Shown: positions 8,630-19,009, counted from the stretch's first letter. The stretch is DNA of 64,000 nt from Halpernia frigidisoli (GCF_900113805.1 NZ_FOQT01000005.1:62001-126000), one strand, 5' to 3'. Notes: generated by a model from the sequence alone, not told the origin. Made by a program: numbers and translations.

Positions 8630-9967
8630 TTAATTTTCAAAATTATTCAAAACAATCTTCCCTCTCAATTCCACCGGCCTTAAAGTGATCAACGCAATAG
8701 TTTTCATTTCTTTCGTCTCAATTTCCAACTGGTGTTTTTTATAAAACAATCTTAAAAAAAGGATCATTTCCATAAAGGCAAAATGTTCGCCGATGCAGTA
8801 TCTCGCGCCATTTCCGAAAGGGAAATACGGTTTGCTTTTAATATCTTCCTCTTCAAATCTTTCCGGAAGAAAAGATTTAGGCTGTTCCCAATCTACCGGA
8901 TTTCTGTGCATATCGTAAAGCAAAAATTCTACGATCGTTCCTTTTTCCCAGGAAAAATCTTTAAAAGAATCATCTTCCAAAGCCACTCTATCAATGATCC
9001 ACGCGGGTGGATACAATCGCAAAGCTTCTTTGATGATCGTCATTGTTTTAGAATTCCCGAAAAGTGTTTTTAAAGATAAAAAATCGCCGCCCAGATCGTT
9101 GATCTCCTTTACTAATAATTGCTTTTCGCTCTCATTATTTTCAATTAAAAACAAGGTAAAAGCCAGCGTATTGGCAGAAGTTTCGTGGCCGGCAACGAAG
9201 AGGATGATGATCTCGTCTATCAACTGTTCCATCGCCATTGGCTCGCCGCTGTCTTCGTATCTCGACTGCAAGAGATTTTGCAGAATATCATTAAAGTCAC
9301 CCGTTTCACTTTGTCTTTTCAGAATGATTTCCCGGAAAACAACGCGCATTTCATCCGACAGTTGAAGGTGTTTTTTCAGTTGTCCCGAGACTTTATACCA
9401 CGACATCAAAAATGGTTTTCGCACTTCTTTGATGAACATTTTCTGGATCTCCGTAATAGAACCCGAGATCCTCAGGATCTGATCATAGTCGATAGAATTT
9501 CCGAATAAAGTTTTCGCTATAATATTAAAAGTGAGACTGTTGGTCATCTTATAAAGATCGATCGTTTCATTTTTGATCTGATCTTCAATCGTGGCTTTTA
9601 TTTCATCCACCATCGTTTGATGCAGCAATTCTATATTTTTAGTGCTAAAATTCGGCTGCACGAGGCGGCGCTGTTTCAGCCAGTTTTTGCCCGTATTAGT
9701 CAGTAAACCTTTACCTAGATATTTGCCTAAAACATGGGTTTGAATAGCAGATTTCTCATAATTCTTTTGATTTTTGCGCATCACGTAATCGAACAGTTCG
9801 GGATCGCGGCTAAAGACAAAACGCTTATTCACCAAAAAAGAATTCAAAGTATAGGTATTTCCCAGTTCCCGAAAATTTTGAGAAATAATGGCGATCGGAT
9901 CGCTGTTCAACTTCAACAGGGTTTTCCAGATATTTTTTTCGCTAACTTTTGGTGGATAATTGTACAC
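8630..9967 (-). CDS. Cytochrome P450
   Basis: This 445-residue haem monooxygenase has the three diagnostic motifs: the I-helix 'FVAGHETSANTL' (near residue 260), the ExxR helix 'EALRLYPPAW' (near 312) and the haem loop 'FPFGNGARYCIGEHFAF' with its Cys ligand near 390. No membrane anchor is seen, so it is a soluble bacterial P450 needing external redox partners, which are not nearby. It resembles flavobacterial P450s annotated as fatty-acid or terpenoid oxidases. The substrate is unknown. It is convergent with the RNA-repair genes and divergent from the ATPase/HNH pair. Confidence 0.93.
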   Translation of the reverse strand: MYNYPPKVSEKNIWKTLLKLNSDPIAIISQNFRELGNTYTLNSFLVNKRFVFSRDPELFDYVMRKNQKNYEKSAIQTHVLGKYLGKGLLTNTGKNWLKQRRLVQPNFSTKNIELLHQTMVDEIKATIEDQIKNETIDLYKMTNSLTFNIIAKTLFGNSIDYDQILRISGSITEIQKMFIKEVRKPFLMSWYKVSGQLKKHLQLSDEMRVVFREIILKRQSETGDFNDILQNLLQSRYEDSGEPMAMEQLIDEIIILFVAGHETSANTLAFTLFLIENNESEKQLLVKEINDLGGDFLSLKTLFGNSKTMTIIKEALRLYPPAWIIDRVALEDDSFKDFSWEKGTIVEFLLYDMHRNPVDWEQPKSFLPERFEEEDIKSKPYFPFGNGARYCIGEHFAFMEMILFLRLFYKKHQLEIETKEMKTIALITLRPVELRGKIVLNNFEN

Positions 9968-10085
9968 AGTTGGGTTTTGTATTTGAAGCGAAATTACGGG
10001 AAAAATTTTTTGATGGGAAATTTACGATTAAGGTAAACCGTATTTTTTTTTGATTATTATTCATAAATTTAGAGAAAACTAAAAT

Positions 10086-12314
10086 ATGAACTTTAAATTA
10101 ATTGCAATAAGACCGTTAAAAGGTTGCGATGAAAAATTTCTAAAAAATTTACAGATAGATCGTTTTTATCAGTTTGGGAATGATTTCGATTTCTCAGAAT
10201 TTCCAATAATTCTTGACAATAGAAATATTAACACTCATAAAACTATTTCAGAACTTTACAATCAAGAAATAAACTGTGGTTTACATGGAAAAAAAGATTT
10301 GAATATAAGTATATCAGCAATTGTTGGAAAAAATGGAAGCGGTAAAAGTAGTTTAATGGAATTAATTTACGTAACATTTTTTAAAATATCAAGAATAATT
10401 AAAATCATAGAGGATGAAGAGTTAGAAGAAACTCCTAAAATAAGTAAAACCGATGATTTGATGTTTTCCGCAGAATTGAGAGCAACTGCTATTTTAATTG
10501 AAGAAAATTTTGAAAATAAAGATTTCAATTTAAATGATGATTCGCATTTAAAGTACAAATACAATTCTCTATTTTATGAATTACACAAGAGGGTAGAGAA
10601 AAAAGAAATAATTGATTATGACAAAAATACAAATGATTTACACATTGAATTATTTTATGAAATAAACGATGTTAATTACGTACTTAAATTGCATGATAAC
10701 AATTGTAATTTAATAACTTATAAATCTGAAGATGGTGAATTAAAAATAATTGACGATTTTAAAATAAAAACCAAGGGTGATTTCAAAATAGTATCTGGTT
10801 TATTTTTCTATAATCTTGTTATCAATTATTCTATCTATGGTCTAAATTCTAAAGATTCAGGATTGTGGATTGAAAAACTTTTCCATAAAAATGATTCATA
10901 TCAAACGCCAATAGTTTTAAATCCATTTAGAAATGATGGAAACATTGATATAAATTCTGAAAACTACTTAGTTAAGTCAAGGCTATTGGCACTAATATTC
11001 GCAAAAGATGTCAACAATAAAACTATAGCAGAAGGTAAAGAAATTAAAAGAATAAAATTAAAATTTATTGACAAAAAACTATCAGATACTTTAGTTTATT
11101 GGGAATATTTTTGTTCAATTTTTTTTCCCAAACTCTACACATATTTTTTTACTGATCCAATAGATGGAAAAATGCCAGATTTAAATACACTTGATTATTC
11201 TACTTTTGTAATTAAAAAAGGAAAAATTTACAAAAAAACTTTAGAATACATTTTAAAAAAAATTGATAATATTGCTGAAAGGTATCCAACTTTTAAAAAA
11301 TTTATTGCAGTAAAAGATGATGAATTTTTCAATAAAGAACTCGAAAATGAATTGATCGTAGATATTTTTCAAGATCGAAGCCATATCTCTTTAAAGATTA
11401 AACAAGCGTTAAACTTTTATCACTTTCAAAATTATGTAGATGACAATATTCTTAATGTAGAAGAAACATTTTCAATTGATGAATTGCAAGAAAAAATAAA
11501 TTCTTACACTCACGGTTCTGATTTTGTGGATTTAATAGAATTCATACCGCCGCCATTTTTTGAAATTGAATTGTTCTTTAATACAGTTAATGATAATAAT
11601 AATTTTTCAAATTTAAGTTCTGGTGAAAAACAAAAGATTTACAGTTTAAATTCAGTAGTGTATCATTTAAGAAATTTACTATCTGTAAATAAAAATCCGA
11701 AGAAAAAAGAATTAATTGTCTACAATAATTTTAATATTATTCTTGATGAAATTGAATTATATTATCATCCAGAATTACAACGAACATTCATTTTTGATTT
11801 AATTGAATATATCAGAAAAATTGATTTTGAAAATCGATATTCAGATTGTATTCCGAATGTGAATATTATTTTCATAACACATTCCCCTTTCATTTTATCA
11901 GATATCCCGAAGCAAAATATTTTATTTTTAGACATTAATAAAAAAACAAATAAATCTCAACCTCAAATTTATGATCAAAATAACACTTTTGCTGGTAACA
12001 TACATGAAATGCTAACCAACGGATTTTTTCTTGAAAGTACAAAAGGAAAATTTGCAATATCAAAGATAAATGAGTTTTTAGATTTTTATAAGAAAAAAGA
12101 AGATTTAATTGACAGTGATTTTCTAAATCAGAAAGAGTATTTTAAAAGCATAATACAAATGGTTGGGGAAGATTACATCAGAAAAATATTGCAAAATCAA
12201 TTTGATGAACTCGATAAAATGTTTAATCCAAAATATTTAATAGAAAAACGAAGAGAATTAAGAGAAGAAATAGACAAAATTGATGAACAAATTAATTCAA
12301 AATCTTCACAATGA
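10086..12314 (+). CDS. SMC/ABC-like ATPase, PtuA-like (Septu-type defence)
   Basis: This 742-residue ATPase has Walker A 'VGKNGSGKS' at 81-88, an ABC signature 'LSSGEKQKIYS' near 510, Walker B 'NIILDEIELYYHPE' near 550 and a His-switch 'IIFITHSPFIL' near 600. Its C terminus is charged and coiled. The layout matches RecF/SbcC-like ATPases of phage-defence pairs. It overlaps the following HNH gene by 4 bp (ATGA), the typical coupling of Septu PtuA-PtuB. The gene is AT-richer than its neighbours, which suggests horizontal gain. Other ATPase-plus-HNH systems remain possible. Confidence 0.8.
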   Translation: MNFKLIAIRPLKGCDEKFLKNLQIDRFYQFGNDFDFSEFPIILDNRNINTHKTISELYNQEINCGLHGKKDLNISISAIVGKNGSGKSSLMELIYVTFFKISRIIKIIEDEELEETPKISKTDDLMFSAELRATAILIEENFENKDFNLNDDSHLKYKYNSLFYELHKRVEKKEIIDYDKNTNDLHIELFYEINDVNYVLKLHDNNCNLITYKSEDGELKIIDDFKIKTKGDFKIVSGLFFYNLVINYSIYGLNSKDSGLWIEKLFHKNDSYQTPIVLNPFRNDGNIDINSENYLVKSRLLALIFAKDVNNKTIAEGKEIKRIKLKFIDKKLSDTLVYWEYFCSIFFPKLYTYFFTDPIDGKMPDLNTLDYSTFVIKKGKIYKKTLEYILKKIDNIAERYPTFKKFIAVKDDEFFNKELENELIVDIFQDRSHISLKIKQALNFYHFQNYVDDNILNVEETFSIDELQEKINSYTHGSDFVDLIEFIPPPFFEIELFFNTVNDNNNFSNLSSGEKQKIYSLNSVVYHLRNLLSVNKNPKKKELIVYNNFNIILDEIELYYHPELQRTFIFDLIEYIRKIDFENRYSDCIPNVNIIFITHSPFILSDIPKQNILFLDINKKTNKSQPQIYDQNNTFAGNIHEMLTNGFFLESTKGKFAISKINEFLDFYKKKEDLIDSDFLNQKEYFKSIIQMVGEDYIRKILQNQFDELDKMFNPKYLIEKRRELREEIDKIDEQINSKSSQ

Positions 12315-13498
12315 GAAAAATAAAATATCCTTACAAAAACGATTTTGAAAAACAGAAGTTTAATAATACTTATTATAATCTCATTAAATTAAAATTAGAT
12401 GAAAAAAAAATTAATTTCATATTAAAAAAGATTGATAAAGATTATAGTTTGAAAAAAATTCTAATTAGTGATTTTTCTGAACTTATAATTATTCAAGATA
12501 AAGTAAGAAAATCATTGCAAAGAAAAAATTTAGAATCATTTTTTAAATCTGGAATAAAAAATAAAATAAAATATACTTACGAAACATTTCAAAAATCAAT
12601 TTCAGGTTTTTTCATGGATAATGGTATTGATTTGCAATCGTGCCATTATTGTAATGTTGATTATGTTAACACATTTGAAGAGCATTACCAATTTAGTTCA
12701 ACTGAGGAATTTATTTCAAAAGCACCTAAAGAAGTTCTGGGATTAGTTGATGAAATTTCAGATAAAACAGCGAAAGAAATTATTAACAAGAGATTACCAA
12801 ATATTATTATTAATGACCTAAAACCACTATTGGGACCAAGAGTTTATGCAAAATTATTTAAACTTTGGAATTCTTCAAATTTAAAAAATTCTGCAAATGT
12901 TGATTTAAAAAACATCGTAATAAAAAGAAATCATTACACCTTAGATCATGTTCTACCAAAAAATGAATTTTCGTTTCTTTCATTAAGTCTTTATAATTTA
13001 GTCCCTTCATGTTATTCCTGCAATTCTAAATTCAAACATATCAAAGAATTTACTGTTAATACTGAACTTGCAAAACTTTGTCCTACATCGGACAATTTCG
13101 AACTTGATAAACTTTTTAAATTCAAAATAAATTTTGACGTTAATGATAAAGACTTTGAAATGAAAATTAGCCAAGTTAAGCAGATTGATGATGTTGAAGT
13201 AAAAATTGAAAATATTCACTCAGAGGATGGTGTTGATGAGTTTTTAGAAATCTTCAAAATCAAATCAAGATATGAATTCCATAAAAATATTTCATTTGAT
13301 TTGATAGAAAAAAGAAAAGATTATTCAAATTCCCAACTGATTGAAATTGAAAATATTTTTGCAGAAAAGGGGATAATGATTGATACACAAACTTTCAAAA
13401 AACAAATTTTCGGTTCAATAATTTATGAAAAGCAAGACACAAATGCGCCTTTTGAAAAATATAAAAAAGACATTGCTACACAACTAGGATTAATTTGA
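12311..13498 (+). CDS. HNH nuclease, PtuB-like partner of the upstream ATPase
   Basis: This 395-residue protein contains a split HNH/zinc module: 'SCHYCNVDYV' near residue 110, then 'YTLDHVLPKNEF' and 'NLVPSCYSCNSKFK' at about 210-243. The CxxC pairs would bind zinc, and DH plus N would form the beta-beta-alpha metal site. It is longer than the usual PtuB because of an N-terminal ~100-residue extension and a C-terminal ~150-residue extension. The 4-bp overlap with the ATPase gene indicates one operon. A role as the DNA- or RNA-cutting effector of a Septu-like system is inferred from the family. Confidence 0.8.
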   Translation: MRKIKYPYKNDFEKQKFNNTYYNLIKLKLDEKKINFILKKIDKDYSLKKILISDFSELIIIQDKVRKSLQRKNLESFFKSGIKNKIKYTYETFQKSISGFFMDNGIDLQSCHYCNVDYVNTFEEHYQFSSTEEFISKAPKEVLGLVDEISDKTAKEIINKRLPNIIINDLKPLLGPRVYAKLFKLWNSSNLKNSANVDLKNIVIKRNHYTLDHVLPKNEFSFLSLSLYNLVPSCYSCNSKFKHIKEFTVNTELAKLCPTSDNFELDKLFKFKINFDVNDKDFEMKISQVKQIDDVEVKIENIHSEDGVDEFLEIFKIKSRYEFHKNISFDLIEKRKDYSNSQLIEIENIFAEKGIMIDTQTFKKQIFGSIIYEKQDTNAPFEKYKKDIATQLGLI

Positions 13499-13532
13499 AA
13501 TAATATTATAATAGAAAAAAATGTTTTCATTT

Positions 13533-14891
13533 CTAAACAAACGCACTAAACCCAGTAATACTTCTACCGACAATTAAAGAATTAATTTCTTTCGTGCCTT
13601 CGTAGGAATAAATGGCTTCGGCATCGGCGACAAATCTGGCGACGTCGTATTCCAGCAAAATGCCGTTGCCACCGAGCACTTCGCGGGCACGGGAAACAAT
13701 ATCGCGGGTCCTCATGGTGCAGAATACTTTGGCGAGAGACGCGTGTTCGTCTTTTAAAATACCTTCATCCTGCATTTCAGAGAGACGGAAAACCATGGTT
13801 TGCATGGCCGTAAGATTAGAAAGCATTTCTACCAAATGTCCTTGTATCATCTGGAAAGATGCAATGGGTTTCCCAAACTGTTCGCGGGTTTTGGTGTACG
13901 CCAAAGCACTTTCGTAAGCGCCTCTTGCGCAACCGGTCGCCATCCACGCCACGCCGGCGCGTGTCATTCGCAACACATTTCCGGTATCTTTGAAAGAGTT
14001 GGCGTGTTCCATTTTATTTTCATCGGAAATGAAACAATCGGTTAAAGTGATCAAACCATTTTGAACAATCCGAAGTGCCATTTTTCCTCTAATTTTTTCT
14101 ACTTTAAAACCGGGATTGTCTTTTTCTAAAATAAAACCTTTCACTTCGCCATCGTCCAAACTTCGCGCCCAGATGATAATGACATCCGCAAAAGTGGCAT
14201 TGCCGATCCATTTTTTTTGTCCGTTTAATATCCAGCCGCCTTCGGTTTTCTTACAGGTAGTCGTTAAACCGCCTGCTGCGCCAGAACCAACTTCGGGTTC
14301 CGTTAAACCAAACGCGCCAATTTTATCAAACTTTTGAAGTTGTGGCAACCACTTTTCTTTCTGCGCTTCTGAGCCGCAAAGGTAAATGGAACCCATCGTC
14401 AAACCGGATTGCACACCAAAGAAAGTCGCCACCGAAGCATCAACTCTCGCCATTTCCATAGCCAAAACGCCTTCCATTAAAAAGGGCAAACCCGGACAAC
14501 CGTAACCTTCGTAAGTCACGCCGCAAACATTGAGTTTTTTAAACTTTTCAATAATTTCAAAGGGAAAAGAATCGTGCAGCCAATGGTCATTCACCAAAGG
14601 TTTGACTTCATTTTCCATAAAGTGACGCACTTTCATCTGAATTTCTTTTTGTTCTGGCGTCAAAGTTTCGAAAACATCGTAGAAATCCCCGTCTACAGGC
14701 GGAAGTTCTTTCTTCTTTTTCTCCGGATCGATGGCGCGCATCAGCATTTTTATTTGCTTATCGTTCATTTTAGAAAAACCTTCCATCATTTTTGGAAGAT
14801 CTACTTTCCCGGATATTTTGGAGAGTTCATCAAGATCAATAGATTTGAATATTTCAATCGCGTTTCTGACTTTGGAAAAAAGGTTTGACAT
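13533..14891 (-). CDS. Acyl-CoA dehydrogenase family protein
   Basis: This 452-residue FAD enzyme has the family signatures 'FGLTEPEVGSGAAGGLTT' (FAD/substrate binding), 'GGWILNGQKKWIGNA', 'TREQFGKPIASFQMIQGHL' and C-terminal 'EVLGGNGILLEYDVAR' with 'YEGTKEINSLIVGRSITG' (quoted in pieces). The glutamate of 'YEGT' is the expected catalytic base. Similarity is closest to the glutaryl-CoA/short-chain branch. An ~80-residue N-terminal extension precedes the usual start of the fold. It oxidises an acyl-CoA to the enoyl-CoA in the cytosol; chain preference is not readable. Confidence 0.92.
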   Translation of the reverse strand: MSNLFSKVRNAIEIFKSIDLDELSKISGKVDLPKMMEGFSKMNDKQIKMLMRAIDPEKKKKELPPVDGDFYDVFETLTPEQKEIQMKVRHFMENEVKPLVNDHWLHDSFPFEIIEKFKKLNVCGVTYEGYGCPGLPFLMEGVLAMEMARVDASVATFFGVQSGLTMGSIYLCGSEAQKEKWLPQLQKFDKIGAFGLTEPEVGSGAAGGLTTTCKKTEGGWILNGQKKWIGNATFADVIIIWARSLDDGEVKGFILEKDNPGFKVEKIRGKMALRIVQNGLITLTDCFISDENKMEHANSFKDTGNVLRMTRAGVAWMATGCARGAYESALAYTKTREQFGKPIASFQMIQGHLVEMLSNLTAMQTMVFRLSEMQDEGILKDEHASLAKVFCTMRTRDIVSRAREVLGGNGILLEYDVARFVADAEAIYSYEGTKEINSLIVGRSITGFSAFV

Positions 14892-15126
14892 AAAATTTTA
14901 TTTGAATAAAAAGGTACGGAAAAGTTTTGAAGTTGAATTAGAGCGATTGTTAAAATTGAAATAAATTTTTAACGCAGAGAACACAGAGGTTTGTGACAAT
15001 TATTTTGATTTGAGTTCGCGGAGGCGTTGCACCTAGCGGAGTTTAAAAAAAGTATTATTCGAAATCTGAACTTGTTTATATTCTTAAGTTTTTAAAAATG
15101 ATTTATAATTTCAATTAAAAGTAAAA
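14892..15126. other. Gap without a gene
   Basis: No credible frame on either strand. It holds the upstream region of the acyl-CoA dehydrogenase gene and a short AACGCAGAGAACACAGAGG-type sequence, a common non-coding motif in Bacteroidetes spacers. Confidence 0.5.
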
Positions 15127-15200
15127 TCGGTGAATTGATTCACCAAATTAATAGATATTTGGTGAATCAATTCACCGATTATTGCTATATTTGGTGAATA
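15127..15200 (+). promoter_or_regulatory. Repeated palindromic operator GGTGAAT-NN-ATTCACC
   Basis: Two near-perfect 16-bp palindromes, GGTGAATTGATTCACC (15129-15144) and GGTGAATCAATTCACC (15161-15176), are 32 bp apart centre to centre (three helical turns). A half-site TTTGGTGAATA follows at 15190-15200, just before the ATPase start codon. The two palindromes are also inverted copies of each other. The arrangement suggests tight autoregulation of the gene downstream. Confidence 0.65.
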
Positions 15201-15211
15201 GAAAATATATT

Positions 15212-16336
15212 ATGATGATAAAAAGAGCCATTGATTGTAAGATTGAAAGCAAATTATTCAAAAAAAAAGCAATTATCATTATTGGAGCAAGACAGATTGG
15301 TAAAACTACAAGTATCAATAATGTTTTGCAAGACAAAGAAAATTTGCTGTTTCTAAATGGTGATGATCCTGTAGTACGTGAAATGTGGAGCAACATAAAT
15401 ACACAACAAATTAAAAATTTAATTGCCGGAAAAAAATACATTTTCATTGATGAAGCGCAAAGAATTCCAAACAGTGGCTTAACTGCAAAAATAATTGTCG
15501 ATATTTTTCCTGAAGTACAACTCATCATGAGTGGATCTTCTGCTTTTGATTTAAAAAATTCTCTATCCGAAAGTTTAACTGGCAGAAAATCGGAATATGA
15601 AATGTTTCCCGTAACATGGCAAGAATTAGAAGCAACTTATGGCTATCTGGAAAGCCAACAACAGTTAGAAATACGCTTGCTATATGGAATGTACCCGGAA
15701 ATCATCACCAATCCTGGTGAAGAAAAGGAGCGTCTAAAATTATTGACAGACAGTTATTTATACAAAGATATTTTATCATTTTACAACATCCAGAAACCCC
15801 AGGTTTTAGAAAATCTTTTAAAGGCTCTTGCTTTGCAAATGGGAAGTGAAGTTTCTCTAAATGAATTGGCCAATCTTTTAAAAATTGATAAAAATACAGT
15901 GAAAACCTATATCGAAATTTTAGAAAAAAGTTTTGTGGTATTCACTTTATCGGGTTTTAATAGAAATATCCGCAATGAACTGAAACAAGCAAGAAAAATA
16001 TATTTTTGGGACAACGGCGTGCGAAATGCTTTGATAGGGAATTTCAGCCCTTTAGAATTACGTGTGGACAAAGGCGCACTTTGGGAAAACTTCTTAATTT
16101 CCGAAAGAATGAAAAAAAATAATTATGAAAACCCTTACACCAAAAGTTATTTTTGGCGCACCACTTCTCAGCAGGAAATAGATTATGTAGAAGAAACCGC
16201 CGGTAAAATCTCTGCCTTTGAAATAAAATGGAACGAAAATGCAAAAATAAAGGCAAACACTAATTTTAAAGAAACTTATAAAACTACAATTGAAATCCTT
16301 TCTCCGAAAAATTTTCGGGATTTTTTAGTAGAATAA
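15212..16336 (+). CDS. AAA ATPase with DUF4143 domain
   Basis: This protein of ~374 residues has Walker A 'IIIGARQIGKTTS', Walker B 'YIFIDEAQRIP' and sensor 'LIMSGSSAFDL' (AAA_14). A winged helix ('SLNELANLLKIDKNTVKTYIEILEK', in pieces) and a PD-(D/E)XK-like end ('FWRTTSQQEIDYVEE...AFEIKW') form DUF4143. The ATG at 15212 is preferred over a possible TTG at 15182, because the latter would place the operator half-site inside the coding region. The family is abundant and solitary in Bacteroidetes, with unknown function. Mobile-element or toxin-antitoxin roles have been suggested but not proven. Confidence 0.85.
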   Translation: MMIKRAIDCKIESKLFKKKAIIIIGARQIGKTTSINNVLQDKENLLFLNGDDPVVREMWSNINTQQIKNLIAGKKYIFIDEAQRIPNSGLTAKIIVDIFPEVQLIMSGSSAFDLKNSLSESLTGRKSEYEMFPVTWQELEATYGYLESQQQLEIRLLYGMYPEIITNPGEEKERLKLLTDSYLYKDILSFYNIQKPQVLENLLKALALQMGSEVSLNELANLLKIDKNTVKTYIEILEKSFVVFTLSGFNRNIRNELKQARKIYFWDNGVRNALIGNFSPLELRVDKGALWENFLISERMKKNNYENPYTKSYFWRTTSQQEIDYVEETAGKISAFEIKWNENAKIKANTNFKETYKTTIEILSPKNFRDFLVE

Positions 16337-16369
16337 TTGCACTAAAACATAAATGTAGAAAACAAAAAA

Positions 16370-16393
16370 ACTCCCGAATAAATCGGGAGTTTC
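16370..16393 (-). terminator. Terminator of pnp
   Basis: The stem ACTCCCGA / TCGGGAGT is followed, reading leftwards, by a run of seven T. It lies ~20 bp past the pnp stop codon and may also serve the convergent DUF4143 gene. Confidence 0.85.
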
Positions 16394-16414
16394 TATTATA
16401 AAAAGATTTAAATC

Positions 16415-18685
16415 TTAATTATTTTCAGAATTCTGACCATTTTCCGGTCTTGGTCTGTCATCTCTCTGCTGAGGTCTGTCGTTGTTATGTTGCGGACGCT
16501 CAGTTCCACGGTCATAATTGTGCTGTGGACGATCGCCTTGTGGACGGTCTTCTCTAGCCGGTCTTTCCTCACGTGGAGGTCTTTCCAACAAAACTTTACG
16601 GGAAAGTTTCATTTTCTTACGGTCATCAAAGCCCATAAATTTAACTTCTACCATATCGCCTTCATTGTAAGGAACTTTATCCAAACGCGCCCATTCGATT
16701 TCAGAGATGTGAAGTAAACCTTCAACACCTTTTGCAATTGCTACGAAAGCACCAAAATCCATCACTTTGACTACTTTACCATTATAAACTTCGCCTACAG
16801 TTGGTACGAAACAGATTTGTTTGATTGTTGCGATAGTCGCATCAATATTTGCTCTTGAAACCCCAGAAATCTCGATTCTACCGATATTGCCAATTTCTTC
16901 AATCGCAATAACCGTTTCGAAATCTTTCTGCATCTGCTGAATGATTTTCCCTCCAGGTCCAATGATCGCGCCAATGAAGTCTTTGGAAATTTCCATAACT
17001 TCCATTTTCGGAGCGTGTGGTTTCACATCATTTCTTGGTGCATCTAATGTTTTCATCATTTCACCTAATATATGCAAACGTCCTTCTTTAGATTGATTTA
17101 AAGCGGTTTCCATGATTTCCATGGTTAAACCTTCTACTTTAATATCCATTTGGCAAGCCGTGATTCCTTTTTCAGTTCCTGTTACTTTGAAATCCATATC
17201 ACCTAAATGATCTTCGTCTCCTAAAATATCAGAAAGCACTGTGAATTTTCCAGATTTTGGATCTGTTATTAATCCCATTGCAATCCCGGAAACGGGTCTT
17301 GTAATTTGCACACCTGCATCCATCAACGCTAAAGTTCCGGCGCAAACCGTTGCCATAGAAGATGAACCGTTGGATTCTAAAATATCAGAAACAATACGAA
17401 TTGTGTAAGGATTTTCTGTTGGGATCATATTTGCCAACGCTCTTTGCGCTAAATTTCCGTGCCCTACTTCACGTCTTGAAGTTCCTCTTAAAGGTCTTGC
17501 TTCACCCGTAGAAAATGGTGGGAAATTATAATGTAAAAAGAATTTTTGATCGTAATTAATGGCAACCGTATCTACCATATTCGCATCTTTCACAGAACCT
17601 AAAGTTACTGCCGTTAAAGATTGCGTTTCACCTCTTGTGAAAACTGCAGAGCCGTGAGCGCCTGGTAAATAATCAACTTCTGACCAAATTGGACGAATTG
17701 TATCTGATTGTCTACCGTCTAAACGAACACCTTCATTTAAAACCATTTGACGCATTGCTTCTTTTTCCACATCGTGGTAATATACTTTTGCGAAAGGTTT
17801 TACTGTTGCTAATTCCTCTTCAGAATATTGTGCTAAAAAGTCAACCAAAACGGCTTTAAAGTTTTCACTTCTTTCTTCTTTTGCAGAAGGTGAAGTTGCT
17901 ACAGCGTATACTTTATCATAAGTTTCTGCCCAAACTTTCTTGCGAATTTCTTCGTCGTGGTTTTCGTGGGAATATTCTCTTTTTGTTTTGCTTGATTCAA
18001 TTCTTGCCGCTAAATTTTCCTGCGCCTGAACCTGAACTTTAATTTCTTCGTGTGCATATTTAATCGCTTCGATCATTTCAGCCTCAGAAATTTCTTTCAT
18101 TTCGCCTTCTACCATTACGATAGAATCTTTAGTTCCGCCCACCATCATATCAAGATCTGCTTTCGCAGCATTTTCCATACTTGGGTTGATAGAAAGTTGT
18201 CCGTCGATTCTTACAACTCTAACTTCAGACATTGGTCCGTTGAAAGGAATATCAGAAACTGCGATCGCTGCGGATGCGGCTAAACCGGCTAAAGTTTCCG
18301 GCATTACTTCTTTATCATAAGAGATCAAAGAGATCATCACCTGAACTTCCGCGTGAAAATCTGATGGAAAAAGTGGACGCAAAACGCGGTCAACTAATCT
18401 CATTGTCAAGATTTCTTCGTCTGAAGGTCTTGCTTCTCTTCTAAAAAAGTTTCCCGGGATTTTTCCGCCTGCGTAGAATTTTTCTCTGTAATCTACTGTT
18501 AATGGTAGAAAATCTACACCTTCTTTGGCTTCTTTACTGGCGACAACAGTTGCTAAAAGCATTGTTCCGCCACATCTTACGACAACAGAACCATCGGCTT
18601 GTTTCGCTAATTTTCCTGTTTCAAGCGTGATTTCACGCCCATCTTTTAATTGAAATTTTTCAATAATTGCTTGTGGAGCATTCAT
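16415..18685 (-). CDS. pnp: Polyribonucleotide nucleotidyltransferase (PNPase)
   Basis: This 756-residue 3'-to-5' phosphorolytic exoribonuclease has two RNase PH-like cores ('[21 protein letters not shown]' in pieces; '[19 protein letters not shown]', '[19 protein letters not shown]'), a KH domain near 565-625 ('[16 protein letters not shown]') and an S1 domain near 630-700. A low-complexity Arg/Pro/Asp/Gln tail (about 705-756, repeats of DRPQ/ERP type) extends the C terminus, as is common in flavobacteria. rpsO lies ~700 bp upstream on the same strand, with a small divergent gene between. Confidence 0.97.
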   Translation of the reverse strand: MNAPQAIIEKFQLKDGREITLETGKLAKQADGSVVVRCGGTMLLATVVASKEAKEGVDFLPLTVDYREKFYAGGKIPGNFFRREARPSDEEILTMRLVDRVLRPLFPSDFHAEVQVMISLISYDKEVMPETLAGLAASAAIAVSDIPFNGPMSEVRVVRIDGQLSINPSMENAAKADLDMMVGGTKDSIVMVEGEMKEISEAEMIEAIKYAHEEIKVQVQAQENLAARIESSKTKREYSHENHDEEIRKKVWAETYDKVYAVATSPSAKEERSENFKAVLVDFLAQYSEEELATVKPFAKVYYHDVEKEAMRQMVLNEGVRLDGRQSDTIRPIWSEVDYLPGAHGSAVFTRGETQSLTAVTLGSVKDANMVDTVAINYDQKFFLHYNFPPFSTGEARPLRGTSRREVGHGNLAQRALANMIPTENPYTIRIVSDILESNGSSSMATVCAGTLALMDAGVQITRPVSGIAMGLITDPKSGKFTVLSDILGDEDHLGDMDFKVTGTEKGITACQMDIKVEGLTMEIMETALNQSKEGRLHILGEMMKTLDAPRNDVKPHAPKMEVMEISKDFIGAIIGPGGKIIQQMQKDFETVIAIEEIGNIGRIEISGVSRANIDATIATIKQICFVPTVGEVYNGKVVKVMDFGAFVAIAKGVEGLLHISEIEWARLDKVPYNEGDMVEVKFMGFDDRKKMKLSRKVLLERPPREERPAREDRPQGDRPQHNYDRGTERPQHNNDRPQQRDDRPRPENGQNSENN

Positions 18686-18707
18686 AAATTGTAATTGTTT
18701 CTTCTGT

Positions 18708-18762
18708 GCAATCCGTATTGATTGCGGTTAATATATAAACTTGTTTTACGCGTGCGAAGATA
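18708..18762 (-). promoter_or_regulatory. pnp promoter box and leader hairpin
   Basis: Reading leftwards, TATCTTCG (18755-18762) matches the Bacteroidetes -7 box TAnnTTTG at 7 of 8 positions. A GCAATC/GATTGC hairpin (18708-18725) lies in the presumed leader, 23 bp before the start codon. No good -33 TTG is seen. The hairpin could affect leader stability, but that is inference. Confidence 0.4.
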
Positions 18763-19009
18763 CGGAATTTTTGATGACTGTCTAACTCATCATCATCCCA
18801 ACTTTAAAGTAAAAATTTTAAACTAATAATTAAAAAAGATAGTACTTTATATAGAAATTTTAACATTTAAAAAAAGTATGAAAACCATATTTTAAAAATA
18901 ATATTTTAAGATTTATTTCGGTTTCACGGGAACTTCCGAATAACTTCGGCATAAATTTAGATGTGATTTTCGCCAATTAACAACTATTAACATTTAAAAA
19001 TTTAACATT
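18763..19009. other. Spacer between pnp and the GlsB-type gene
   Basis: AT-rich, no frame of note on either strand. It should contain the promoter of the rightward membrane-protein gene; no clear TAnnTTTG box was found for it. Confidence 0.4.

Noticed and set aside
8783..9508. Several long frames on the plus strand opposite the P450 gene
   Set aside because: They lie wholly antisense to a clear P450 and have no protein-like motifs. The same holds for frames opposite pnp, the acyl-CoA dehydrogenase and the effector linkers.
15182..15211. TTG start for the DUF4143 ATPase
   Set aside because: It would put the operator half-site within the coding region and add residues unlike the family start; ATG at 15212 fits better.
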